Of a stretch of DNA of 64,000 nt, positions 25,820 through 33,584 are shown one piece after another. Numbering within the stretch: position 1 is the stretch's first letter; each line of letters begins with the position of its first letter. The translations under genes and the position numbers were made by a program. Location: positions 54,188 through 118,187 of the forward strand of contig NZ_KQ948151.1 of assembly GCF_001513955.1 (NCBI RefSeq). The letters are read 5' to 3'. This stretch comes from Streptomyces pseudovenezuelae (GTDB lineage: Bacteria; Actinomycetota; Actinomycetes; Streptomycetales; Streptomycetaceae). A model generated the notes under the pieces. It did not search any database. It was given only the letters and a program-made list of their open reading frames with translations, and was not told where the DNA came from.

Positions 25820-26242
25820 TCAGCCGTGCCGCACGGGAATGGTCTTCGTGCCCGTCTTCGTCTCGGGCACCGGGATCGTGACGGTCAGAACGCCGTCCTT
25901 GTAATCAGCGGTGGCCTCGTCGCCCTTGGCGCCGGCCGGCAGCCGGACGGAGCGGGCGAAGGTACCGTAGTGGAACTCCGTGCGGTGCTTCTGCGTCGAC
26001 TCCTCACTGCGCTCCGCCCGCAGGGTCAGAACGCCTTCCGTGACGGTGATCTCGACATCCTTGGCGGGGTCGATGCCCGGGAGTTCCGCCCGCAGCACGT
26101 ACTGCTCCTCCGCCAGGTGCTCCTCGATGCGGATGCCGTGCAGACCCGGGACGGTGTGCCCCCCGGGGAAGCCGGTCTCGACCCAGCCGAACAGGTCGGG
26201 CAGCGTCGGCCAGCCCGGCAGTCGCTCGATCATTCCAGCCAT
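25820..26242 (-). CDS. Hsp20 / alpha-crystallin small heat-shock protein (HspX-like)
   Basis: 140 residues: a short N-terminal arm, then the alpha-crystallin domain YVLRAELPGIDPAKDVEITV, TLRAERSEES, FHYGTFARSVRLPAGA and DGVLTVTIPV, with a C-terminal TKTIPVRHG. RAELPGIDPAKDV and the YGTFARSVRLP segment are close to M. tuberculosis HspX (Rv2031c), the hallmark DosR-regulon chaperone. An ATP-independent holdase that oligomerises in the cytosol. AGGAGGAAGAG precedes ATG 26242; a palindrome lies at 26302-26317. Confidence 0.95.
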   Translation of the reverse strand: MAGMIERLPGWPTLPDLFGWVETGFPGGHTVPGLHGIRIEEHLAEEQYVLRAELPGIDPAKDVEITVTEGVLTLRAERSEESTQKHRTEFHYGTFARSVRLPAGAKGDEATADYKDGVLTVTIPVPETKTGTKTIPVRHG

Positions 26243-26301
26243 CTCTTCCTCCTCCTTTTCTTGGCCACTTCCAGCGTCCCGCGAGGCGGCGGGAAGCGCG
26301 T

Positions 26302-26317
26302 GGGCCGACCGGTGCCC
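26302..26317. promoter_or_regulatory. GGGCCGACCGGTGCCC element
   Basis: 60 bases before the Hsp20 start, in the expected position of an activator site; imperfect dyad of the recurring type. Confidence 0.5.
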
Positions 26318-26388
26318 TACTGAGCCCGGAAGGCCCTGGCGTCCAACGTCCTTTCACCGAAAGCCGGTTGGGGCGACCCCCTCATGAC

Positions 26389-27096
26389 TCACCGCCGACT
26401 CCCGATGGCCGCGCGCTCCGTCCCGTCGTCCGGCAGATCCGGGTCGGGGCGGCGGGGGCTCACGAGCGCGCAGTCGGCGTCCACGACGCCTTCGACCGCC
26501 CGCACCAGGCGTGTGGTGACGGGCACGAGGCCGGTGTCGGCGATCGTTCCGGTGAGGGTCACGACTCCGTCGTGGACCTCCACCCGGATCGGATCCAGCG
26601 GCGCGGGGAAGAGAGGGGCAACGATCTCGCGTCGGATCTCCTCCGCGATGTCCTCGTCGTCGCGCAGGAAGACCTTCAACAGGTCGGACCGGCTGACGAT
26701 GCCCTGCAACCCGCCCTCGTCGTCGACCACGGGCAGGCGCTTCACCTTGTGGAGCGCCATGATCCGCGCGGCCTGTCCCAGGGTCGCGAACGCGGGGACG
26801 GTCAGTGCCGGGGCGGTCATCAGCTCTTCGGCGGTCACCGCGCCGGCCTTCACCAGGTCGGCCAGGCGGCGCAGTTGGGTGTACCGGTCCGGGTCGCCGT
26901 CGCGGAACTCCTCCTTGGGCAGCAGGTCGGCCTCGGAGACGACCCCGATCACCCGGCTGCCGCCCTCCAGCACGGGCATGGCGCTGACCTTCCAGCGCTG
27001 CATGGTCCTGACGATGTCCTTGAACGTCGCTTTGCGGGCGAGGGCGACGACGGTGCGGGTCATCACATCGCTCACGATGTGCGGAGTGCCGTGCAT
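26389..27096 (-). CDS. CBS-pair plus BON domain protein
   Basis: 235 residues from ATG 27096, which follows GGAGG; an upstream in-frame ATG exists at 27129. CBS repeats: SDVMTRTVVALARKATFKDI..AMPVLEGGSRVIGVVSEADL and EELMTAPALTV..RLPVVDDEGGLQGIVSRSDL. BON domain: IRVEVHDGVVTLTGTIADTG. It is nearly collinear with the protein at 9605-10264, including LLPKEEFRD-DPDR, so the two are paralogues. Likely an adenine-nucleotide sensor (family knowledge of CBS pairs). Confidence 0.9.
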   Translation of the reverse strand: MHGTPHIVSDVMTRTVVALARKATFKDIVRTMQRWKVSAMPVLEGGSRVIGVVSEADLLPKEEFRDGDPDRYTQLRRLADLVKAGAVTAEELMTAPALTVPAFATLGQAARIMALHKVKRLPVVDDEGGLQGIVSRSDLLKVFLRDDEDIAEEIRREIVAPLFPAPLDPIRVEVHDGVVTLTGTIADTGLVPVTTRLVRAVEGVVDADCALVSPRRPDPDLPDDGTERAAIGSRR

Positions 27097-27245
27097 GGCA
27101 TCCTCCAGGGTCTTCGCGTCGCACAGCATGCTCGTCTCGCGACACCTTCAGAGTCGGGCACGCGCCGGGCCGCGGCATGGGCCGAGCGGCTCCGATCCAA
27201 ATTCCGGTGGGCTCCTTCGCCGGACCTGGCCCGATCCGGCAGAGA

Positions 27246-27259
27246 GGGCCGTTCGACCC
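27246..27259. promoter_or_regulatory. GGGCCGTTCGACCC element
   Basis: In the divergent spacer between the CBS-BON gene (start 27096) and the Usp (start 27369); could serve either. A weaker relative (GGGCCGAGCGGCTCC) is at 27179-27193. Confidence 0.45.
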
Positions 27260-27368
27260 GCTGCCGAGGCCGAGCAGCCCCTGCCCGGGTGGGGTCCTTC
27301 GCCGGGACGCTGATGGTGCAGGGATCCGCCGGAAGATGTGCGGACATCCGTCCGGGGAGGTGTTGGCC

Positions 27369-28259
27369 GTGCTTCGCCCCGTAGTCGTAGGTGTGGACGG
27401 TTCGCCCGAGAGCCTCGCCGCCGCCGACTGGGCGGCCGCGGAGGCCTTGCGGCGCGGTCTGCCACTGCGCCTGGTGCACGCGTGGGAGGGTCTGTCGTCC
27501 GACGCGTCGTCGTTGCCGGAGCTCGAGGCACCGCGGCACCGGGCGGGGCGACTTCTGCGCGCGGCCATGGACAGGCTCGACGAACGCCACCCGCAGGTTC
27601 GTCTCAGCGCCGAGCAGATCGCACGGCCCGCCCCCGACGCCCTTGTCACGGCAGGTGCCGAAGGCGAGCTGCTGGTTCTGGGCAGCAGGGCCTTCAGCGG
27701 GCTCGGCGGATTCATGGCCGGTTCGGTGGCGCTCACGACCGTGGCCCACGCGACCCGGCCGGTCGTTCTCGTACGGGCCGGCCGCAGCGCCGAGGACGAC
27801 CATCTGCCGGGCGAGGACCGCCGGCCGTCGGCGCGCACCCCGTACCGGGACGTCGTGGTCGGTGTGGACCTCGCGCACCCGTGCGACGAAGTGCTCGCAT
27901 TCGCCTTCGAGAGCGCGGCGCTGCGCTGCGCGCCGCTGCGGGTGGTGCACTCCTGGCACGTGCCCTACGCGCAGGGTGCGGCGGTGGCCAGGATGAGCGC
28001 GGTGGCCGGGCAGGCCGCGGAGCAGGGGCTGGACGGGATGCTGCGCCCGTGGCGCGAGAAGCACCCGACAGTGCGGATCCGGGAACTGGTGGAGAACGGA
28101 CGTCCGGCACAGATGCTCCAGGACGCCTCGCAGGAGGCCTGCCTCGTGGTCGTGGGCCGCAGGGTCCGGCCGGCCAGGCTCGGCACCCACACCGGGCCGG
28201 TCGCGCACGCGGTGATGCACCACGCGCGCTGCCCGGTCGCGGTGGTCCCGCACGAGTGA
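27369..28259 (+). CDS. Universal stress protein, tandem UspA domains
   Basis: 296 residues from GTG 27369, with GGGGAGG 8 bases upstream; GTG 27360 and TTG 27363 are in frame but badly placed. Domain 1: VVVGVDGSPESLAAADWAA and GSRAFSGLGGFMAGSVA. Domain 2: DVVVGVDLAHPCDE and GRRVRPARLGTHTGPVA. Closest in layout to the Usps at 7625 and 31589 (all share VVLVRAG at the domain junction). Confidence 0.9.
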   Translation: MLRPVVVGVDGSPESLAAADWAAAEALRRGLPLRLVHAWEGLSSDASSLPELEAPRHRAGRLLRAAMDRLDERHPQVRLSAEQIARPAPDALVTAGAEGELLVLGSRAFSGLGGFMAGSVALTTVAHATRPVVLVRAGRSAEDDHLPGEDRRPSARTPYRDVVVGVDLAHPCDEVLAFAFESAALRCAPLRVVHSWHVPYAQGAAVARMSAVAGQAAEQGLDGMLRPWREKHPTVRIRELVENGRPAQMLQDASQEACLVVVGRRVRPARLGTHTGPVAHAVMHHARCPVAVVPHE

Positions 28260-28270
28260 CTCCCGAGCCT

Positions 28271-28300
28271 GGTCCGTCCTGGGACGGACGGACCAGGGAC
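28271..28300. terminator. GC-rich hairpin after Usp
   Basis: GTCCGTCC-TG-GGACGGAC (28272-28289) forms an 8-bp stem that begins 12 bases after the Usp stop; flanking GGTCC/GGACC extends it imperfectly. It can act as a terminator or, given its GGTCC/GGACC content, as a regulator site for the next gene. Confidence 0.45.
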
Positions 28301-28336
28301 CCTCGGCACGGAGGCCCACTCTGGAAGGAGGGTGCC

Positions 28337-28641
28337 GTGTTCCAGGTACGCATCCATGGCCGCGGCGGCCAGGGCGCCGTCACGGCCGCGGAGTTGTTGT
28401 CGGGTCGGTGGCGGCGTTCATGGAGGGCCGGTTCGCGCAGGCGTTCCCGAGCTTCGGATCGGAGCGGACGGGGGCGCCGGTCATGGCTTTCTGCCGGATC
28501 GACGACCGGCCGATCCGGGTGCGCGAGCCCGTCGTGCGGCCGGACGCGCTGATCGTCCAGGACCCGACACTGCTGCATCAGGCCGACGTCTTCGAAGGAC
28601 TGCGCCCCGGTGGCGTGCCGAGCACCGGAGGTGCGCCATGA
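28337..28641 (+). pseudogene. 2-oxoacid:ferredoxin oxidoreductase gamma subunit, frameshifted and truncated
   Basis: GTG 28337 starts VFQVRIHGRGGQGAVTAAEL, the PorG/VorC signature. Near 28400 coding moves to another frame: VAAFMEGRFAQAFPSFGSER, TGAPVMAFCRIDDRPIR and LLHQADVFEGL. The protein then ends at 28641 after about 100 residues instead of about 180. The catalytic alpha and beta subunits are absent. A relic of a pyruvate- or ketoisovalerate-oxidising enzyme. Confidence 0.65.
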
Positions 28642-28790
28642 CCGGACCTGGCGTGGAACGGGCCTGTCATCGTCGGACTCGACGGCTCCCCGGCAAGTGT
28701 CACCGCCGCGTGGTGGGCAGCCCGTACCGCCGTGGATCGAGGGCGGCCAGGCCTGTGGGGCTCGCGGCGAGAGGTGCCGCGCTCCGTGCG
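28638..28790 (+). pseudogene. UspA N-terminal fragment
   Basis: The sequence from about 28657 translates, in a frame shifted from ATG 28638, as GPVIVGLDGSPASVTAAWWA followed by ARTAVDRGRP, a typical Usp start. It is lost after about 40 codons, where the GAPDH gene begins on the other strand. A decayed sixth Usp. Confidence 0.5.
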
Positions 28791-28792
28791 GA

Positions 28793-29821
28793 TCAGCCTT
28801 GCGGCAGCCGGGCGGCGACGTACTCGGTGAGGTCGAGCAGGCGGTTGGTGTAGCCCCACTCGTTGTCGTACCAGCCGAAGACCTTCACCAGATCACCGTG
28901 GGCCTGCGTCAGCGGGGCGTCCAGGACGCACGAGGCGGGGTCGCCCACGATGTCGCGGGAGACGATCGGGGCGTCGGAGACCCGCAGGATCCCCTTCAGC
29001 GGCCCGTCCGCGGCCTCCCGGAAGGCGGCGTTGACCTCGTCCGCGGTCACCTCGCGTTCGAGGACCACGCTCAGGTCGGTCAGCGAACCGTCCTCCACGG
29101 GCACCCGTACGGCGATCCCGTCGAGGGTGCCGGCCAGCTCCGGCAGGACCAGGCCGACCGCGCGGGCGGCCCCGGTGGAGGTGGGGATGATGTTGACGGC
29201 GGCGCTGCGGCCGCGGCGCAGGTCCTTGTGCGGGCCGTCGAGGACCACCTGGTCGTTGGTGTAGCCGTGGATCGTGGTCATCAGGCCCTTGACGATGCCG
29301 AAGTGCTCGTCGAGCACCTTGACCATGGGCGCCACGCAGTTGGTGGTGCAGGAGGCGTTGGAGACGACGTGGTCGTTCTCCGGGTCGTAGGTGCCCTCGT
29401 TGACGCCCACCACGACGGTGGCGTCGACGCCCTTGCCGGGCACGGACAGCAGCACCTTGCGCGCCCCGCCCTTCAGATGCGCTCCGGCCTGCTCCCGCGT
29501 GCGGAAACGGCCGGTCGACTCGATGACGACATCCACGCCGTACTCACCCCAGGCCAGCGCGGCCGGGTCGCGTTCCGCGGTGACCGCGATGCGGTGGCCG
29601 TCGACAGTGATCGAGTCATCGTCGTGCTCGACGGCGCGGCCGATGCGCCCGTACGTCGAGTCGAACTCGAGCAGATGGGCCAGGGCCGCCGGCGAGGTGA
29701 CGTCGTTCACCGCCACGACCTCGATGGGTGTGCCGGGGCCGTTCTCCGCGCGCTCCAGCACACAGCGCAGGTAGTTGCGTCCGATACGGCCGAAGCCGTT
29801 GATGCCCACGCGCACGCTCAT
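28793..29821 (-). CDS. gap: Glyceraldehyde-3-phosphate dehydrogenase
   Basis: 342 residues, full length. VRVGINGFGRIGRNYLRC (NAD-binding start), SNASCTTNCVAPMVKVL with the catalytic Cys (about 158), HGYTNDQ, the phosphate-site segment RRGRSAAVNIIPTSTGAA and the end WYDNEWGYTNRLLDL. Catalyses NAD-dependent oxidative phosphorylation of glyceraldehyde 3-phosphate. Its place in a stress island suggests an accessory isozyme expressed under low energy rather than the housekeeping copy (inference). Start ATG 29821 follows AGGACGACGAC. Confidence 0.93.
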   Translation of the reverse strand: MSVRVGINGFGRIGRNYLRCVLERAENGPGTPIEVVAVNDVTSPAALAHLLEFDSTYGRIGRAVEHDDDSITVDGHRIAVTAERDPAALAWGEYGVDVVIESTGRFRTREQAGAHLKGGARKVLLSVPGKGVDATVVVGVNEGTYDPENDHVVSNASCTTNCVAPMVKVLDEHFGIVKGLMTTIHGYTNDQVVLDGPHKDLRRGRSAAVNIIPTSTGAARAVGLVLPELAGTLDGIAVRVPVEDGSLTDLSVVLEREVTADEVNAAFREAADGPLKGILRVSDAPIVSRDIVGDPASCVLDAPLTQAHGDLVKVFGWYDNEWGYTNRLLDLTEYVAARLPQG

Positions 29822-29921
29822 GTCGTCGTCCTCCCGATCCGGGCCCGGCACTGTCCGGGGTCCGCGAACCAGCCTGCGGGTGGCGGACCGGACGGGGCTT
29901 GGGCCGTACGGGGGCGAGCCG

Positions 29922-29936
29922 GGGGACGTTCGGCCC
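29922..29936. promoter_or_regulatory. GGGGACGTTCGGCCC element
   Basis: 100 bases before the gap start and just past the end of the broken response regulator gene; an imperfect dyad of the recurring type. Confidence 0.4.
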
Positions 29937-29942
29937 GGTGTG

Positions 29943-30535
29943 TCAGTGGCCTCCCCACCTCGACCGGTCCTGGGCCTGCGTGGCGATCACGGCCGCCTGG
30001 ATGCGCGCTTCCACCCCGAGCCTGGCGAGCAGGCGGGAGATGTGGTTCTTCACCGTTCTTCTCGGCCAGGAAGAGCCGCCGGCCGATCTCCCGGTTGGTC
30101 AGGCCCTCCCCGATCAGGGCGAGGATCTCCCGCTCCCGAGCGGTCAGGCCCGGCAGCGCGGCCGGTTCCGCCTCCTGCTGACCGCGGCGCGCCGGGTGAT
30201 CAGCCTCGCGGTGGCACTCGGATCCAGCAGTGCCCGGCCCGCGGCGACCGCACGCACGGCCGACACCAGATCCGAGCCCTGGATCTGCTACAGGACCTAC
30301 CCGGAGGCACCCGCCATGATCGAGTCCAGCAGGGCACCCTCGTCGTCGAACGAGGTCAGCATCGGACAGGCCAGGTCGGGCATGCCCGAGCGCAGCTAGT
30401 CGAGGCCTCTCTGACCACCATGATGTCCGGCTCGTCGTCGAGGAGGTCACGCACCCCACGCCGTACGACCTCGTGGTCGTCCAGCAGGAAGACCCGGGTG
30501 GGGTCGCCGGGTCCGGGCCGCTCGCCGTCCGCCAT
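29943..30535 (-). pseudogene. DevR/OsdR-like NarL-family response regulator, multiply disrupted
   Basis: From ATG 30535 the product starts MADGERPGPGDP, then TRVFLLDDHEVVRRGVRDLL and DDEPDIMVVREAS, a receiver N-terminus like DevR/DosR. The next recognisable piece, LRSGMPDLACPMLTSFDDEG, is in another frame, so the segment with the phospho-acceptor Asp is deleted. TAG codons interrupt GASG*VL*QIQGSDLVSAVRA where the family has Tyr and Lys. In the HTH part (LPGLTAREREILALIGEGLT, NREIGRRLFLAEK) one extra base near 30053 separates it from TVKNHISRLLARLGVEARIQ AAVIATQAQ, which ends at 29943. No functional product is possible from this copy. Confidence 0.8.
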
Positions 30536-30677
30536 CGGCTGCTCCCTGTCCTTCGCTGCGCGTCCTTTGCTCCGCGCCGGGTTCCTGGCCGAACGTCCGT
30601 CCTTCGGGTACCCGTCCGGGTCACGCGCACGCGGGCTTCCACCGGAGCCGGGGGTCGCCCGAAGGGCCCACGCGACC

Positions 30678-30692
30678 GGGACCGATGGTCCC
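30678..30692. promoter_or_regulatory. Palindrome GGGACCGATGGTCCC
   Basis: GGGACC-GAT-GGTCCC: both 6-bp arms pair exactly, the best match in the window to the GGGAC..GTCCC core of a DevR box. It lies 105 bases before the DUF4389 gene and about 143 bases upstream of the broken regulator on the other strand. Confidence 0.6.
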
Positions 30693-30797
30693 CGAGCGGA
30701 CCCCACTGGCCCTCCCCCGGACCGCCGCTCGACGGCCACGCTGGGATCGGGCCCGAATCGGCGCATACGGCGTCGTGGGCCGAAGGAGTTGATCGCC

Positions 30798-31463
30798 ATG
30801 ACGACCCTGGCGGGAATACCGGACCGTCCCGTGCGCGTGAACGCGGTGCTCGACACCTCGCTGTCCCGATGGCTGTGGCTGGTGAAGTGGATCCTCGTCA
30901 TCCCTCACTACGTGGTGCTGTTCTTCCTGTGGATCGCCTTCACCCTGGTCAGTGTGATCGCGTTCTTCAGCATCCTGTTCACCGAGCGCTATCCGCGGCC
31001 CCTGTTCGACTTCAACCTCGGTGTCCTGCGCTGGAGTTGGCGCGTCGCCTACTACTCGTACGGCGCCCTGGGCACCGACCGCTATCCCCCGTTCAGCCTG
31101 GGCGAGGAGCCCGACTACCCGGCGCGGCTGGACATCGCCTACCCCGAGCGGCTCTCCCGGGGACTGGTGCTGGTGAAGTGGTGGCTGCTGGCCATCCCGC
31201 ACTACATCGTCATCGGGTTCTTCCTCGGCGGCTGGCACCTCGGCTGGTGGGACGGCGGTCTGGTCGGCGTGCTGGCACTGATCGCGGCCGTGACGCTGGC
31301 CTTCACCGAGAAGTACCCCCGCGGCCTGTTCGACCTGATCCTCGGGCTGAATCGCTGGGTGCTGCGGGTGGCCGCCTACGTCGGCCTGATGACGGACGTC
31401 TATCCGCCGTTCCGCCTCGACATGGGCGGAACCGAGCCGTACGAGCCCGCGGACCGGCTGTGA
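30798..31463 (+). CDS. DUF4389 membrane protein
   Basis: 221 residues with two copies of a half: WLWLVKWILVIPHYVVLFFL followed by SVIAFFSILFTERYPRPLFD, then again LVLVKWWLLAIPHYIVIGFF followed by LAFTEKYPRGLFDLI. Each half ends in an R-W-x-x-R-V-A-Y segment and a YPPF motif, typical of DUF4389. Four spans; function unknown. Its promoter region holds the clearest palindrome of the block. Confidence 0.85.
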   Translation: MTTLAGIPDRPVRVNAVLDTSLSRWLWLVKWILVIPHYVVLFFLWIAFTLVSVIAFFSILFTERYPRPLFDFNLGVLRWSWRVAYYSYGALGTDRYPPFSLGEEPDYPARLDIAYPERLSRGLVLVKWWLLAIPHYIVIGFFLGGWHLGWWDGGLVGVLALIAAVTLAFTEKYPRGLFDLILGLNRWVLRVAAYVGLMTDVYPPFRLDMGGTEPYEPADRL

Positions 31464-31588
31464 TCACCTGTTGGCGGCGGCGTACCTGATCGTGCCCGGG
31501 CTGCCGCACCCCGGCGGGTGACCGGCGCGGCAGCAGCAGCCCGGCGCCGTCCGGTCCGTGCACCGACTCCGTGTACTGCGCGTGTGCC

Positions 31589-32503
31589 TCAGTCGTGCGG
31601 GACCACCGCGACCGGGGTGGCGGCGTGCTGTAGCACGGCATGGGTCACCGGTCCGACGTGTCCCCCGAGGTGGGACCGGCGGTTGCGGCGGCCCACGACG
31701 ACCAGGGCCGCGTCACGGGAGGCGTGCACGAGGTGCCGGCCCGCGCTGCCGACCACGGCCTGCTCGCGCACCCGGACGCCGGGGAACTTGTCCTTCCAGG
31801 GCCGCAGCACCTCGGCCAGCCGGTCGCGCACCCGCTCGGACGGCTCTGCGTCGGGCCCGGCGTCGAAGGCCGCGCCGTAGCCGTGGGGCGAGGGCGGGGT
31901 CCAGCCGTGGACCACCCGCAGGTCGGCCGCGCGGCGCTGGGCCGCCTCGAACGCGAACCCGAGGACGGCCTCGCCGGGGTTCTCCGGATCCAGGCCCAGC
32001 ACGACGTCACGGGAGGGCGTGCCGGTGGACGCGGCCCCCGTGGCGTCCGGCAGGTGCTCGTCCGCGGTGTCCGCACCGGCGCGTACGAGGACCACGGGCC
32101 GCTCACTGCCGGCCACTGCGGCGTGCGCGACGGAGCCGACCAGGAATCCGGCGACTCCGCTCAGCCCCCGGGAGCCGAGGACCAGCAGGTCGTCGTCCGC
32201 GGCGGCGGAAAGCAGGACCGCGGCGGGCGGTCCCGCCACCTGAAGGGTGGTGATCGTCAGAGCGGGGTGGCTCTCGGCCAGTCGGGACCGGGCCTCGCGC
32301 AGCATGTAGTCGGCCCATTCGCGCTGCGCGTCGACGGCGACCGGGGTGAAGGCACCGACCAGTGGCGCCCAGGTGCCTGGCTGCGGCTCCCAGGCATGGA
32401 CCAGACGCAGGGACGCCTCGCGCTGTTCTGCTTCGCGGGCGGCCCAGTCGGCCGCGGCGAGGCTCTGGGGTGAGCCGTCGAGACCGACGGTGAGGGTGGA
32501 CAT
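31589..32503 (-). CDS. Universal stress protein, tandem UspA domains
   Basis: 304 residues. Domain 1: LTVGLDGSPQSLAAADWAA and ATP loop GSRGLSGVAGFLVGSVA. Domain 2: DVVLGLDPENPGE and GRRNRRSHLGGHVGPVT. Strong AAGGAGGT before ATG 32503, and two palindromic elements 60-95 bases upstream. Closest to the Usp at 7625-8530. Confidence 0.9.
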   Translation of the reverse strand: MSTLTVGLDGSPQSLAAADWAAREAEQREASLRLVHAWEPQPGTWAPLVGAFTPVAVDAQREWADYMLREARSRLAESHPALTITTLQVAGPPAAVLLSAAADDDLLVLGSRGLSGVAGFLVGSVAHAAVAGSERPVVLVRAGADTADEHLPDATGAASTGTPSRDVVLGLDPENPGEAVLGFAFEAAQRRAADLRVVHGWTPPSPHGYGAAFDAGPDAEPSERVRDRLAEVLRPWKDKFPGVRVREQAVVGSAGRHLVHASRDAALVVVGRRNRRSHLGGHVGPVTHAVLQHAATPVAVVPHD

Positions 32504-32562
32504 GTGCGGACCTCCTTCGGGGATGCGTCCTCAGTCTCCGGGGCCGGGCCCGTGGGGCAGGA

Positions 32563-32597
32563 GGGGCCTGATGTCCCTACCGGTGGCCGAACGGCCC
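32563..32597. promoter_or_regulatory. Two palindromic elements between Usp and arcC
   Basis: GGGGCCTGATGTCCCT (32563-32578) and GGCCG-AA-CGGCC (32585-32596) lie upstream of the Usp start and beyond the arcC stop. Confidence 0.5.
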
Positions 32598-32657
32598 ACA
32601 GGCGGCGCGCTGGTGACAGGACAGCAGTGCACCCCCCGGCCCCTGTTCCCACGCCCG

Positions 32658-33581
32658 TCAGGCCGCCGGCATCTCCGGGCGGACGAGCGTGCCCGAGCGT
32701 CCGTGCACGATCTCGTACGCCGCGTCGAGGGCGCCGATCGCGGCCAGGCCCCCGGTGCGTTCGACGAACCGGGCGGCCGCCTCGGCCTTGGGGCCCATCG
32801 AGCCCGCCGGGAAACCACCGCGGCGCAGCTCGGCGGGGGTGGCGTCGAGGACGGGTCGCTGCTTCGGGGTGCGGTAGTCCGCGTAGATGTTCGGCACGTC
32901 GGTGAGGATGAGCAGGAAGTCCGCCTTGAGGTCCTCGGCGAGCAGCGCGGCCGTGTGGTCCTTGTCGACGACGGCCTCGACCCCGTTCAGCGCACCGGTG
33001 TCCTTGTCGGCGGTGACAGGCACGCCCCCGCCGCCGGCGCAGATCACCAGCGTGCCGATGCCGAGCAGGTCGTGGATCGTGTCGGTCTCCACAATCCGCT
33101 CGGGCACGGGCGCGGCGACGACGCGCCGCCATCCGGTGGTGTCCTGGGCGATGTGCCAGCCGCGCGCCCGCGCGAGCGACCGGGCCACGTCCAGCGGGTA
33201 GACCTGGCCGACGTACTTCGTGGGGTGCCGAAAGGCGGGGGCGTCGGCCCGGACGATGGTGTGGGTGACCAGCGCGGCGATCCGGCGCCCGGGCAGCGTG
33301 TCGTGCAGGGCGCGCACCAGCAGGGAGCCGATCATGCCCTGGGTCTGGGCGCCGAGCAGGTCGAGCGGGTAGGGGGCGCTCAGGCCGGGATCGGATGCGC
33401 TCTCCACGGCGAGCAGGCCGATCTGCGGGCCGTTGCCGTGGGTGAGGACGACCTCGTGTTCCTGTGCGAGCGCGGCGATCGCGGTGGTGACGCGGTCGAT
33501 GTTCGCCTGCTGGACGTTCGCGTCGGGGCGTTCCCCCCGGTGCAGCAGGGCGTTTCCGCCGAGGGCGATGACGACACGCAT
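32658..33581 (-). CDS. arcC: Carbamate kinase
   Basis: 307 residues. VVIALGGNALLHRGE (start), TAIAALAQEHEVVLTHGNGP QIGLL, GGGGVPV in the ATP site and VVDKDHTAALLAEDLKADFLLI-type VDKDHTAALLAEDLKA are carbamate kinase signatures. It makes ATP from carbamoyl phosphate and ADP, the energy-yielding last step of the arginine deiminase pathway. It starts 3 bases after the arcB stop, with GGAGGG inside the arcB end, so the two are translationally linked. Confidence 0.93.
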   Translation of the reverse strand: MRVVIALGGNALLHRGERPDANVQQANIDRVTTAIAALAQEHEVVLTHGNGPQIGLLAVESASDPGLSAPYPLDLLGAQTQGMIGSLLVRALHDTLPGRRIAALVTHTIVRADAPAFRHPTKYVGQVYPLDVARSLARARGWHIAQDTTGWRRVVAAPVPERIVETDTIHDLLGIGTLVICAGGGGVPVTADKDTGALNGVEAVVDKDHTAALLAEDLKADFLLILTDVPNIYADYRTPKQRPVLDATPAELRRGGFPAGSMGPKAEAAARFVERTGGLAAIGALDAAYEIVHGRSGTLVRPEMPAA

Positions 33582-33584
33582 GGT

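Noticed and set aside
28610..30181. A 523-codon + strand frame across gap
   Set aside because: Mirror image of the GAPDH gene, which has complete catalytic motifs on the other strand.
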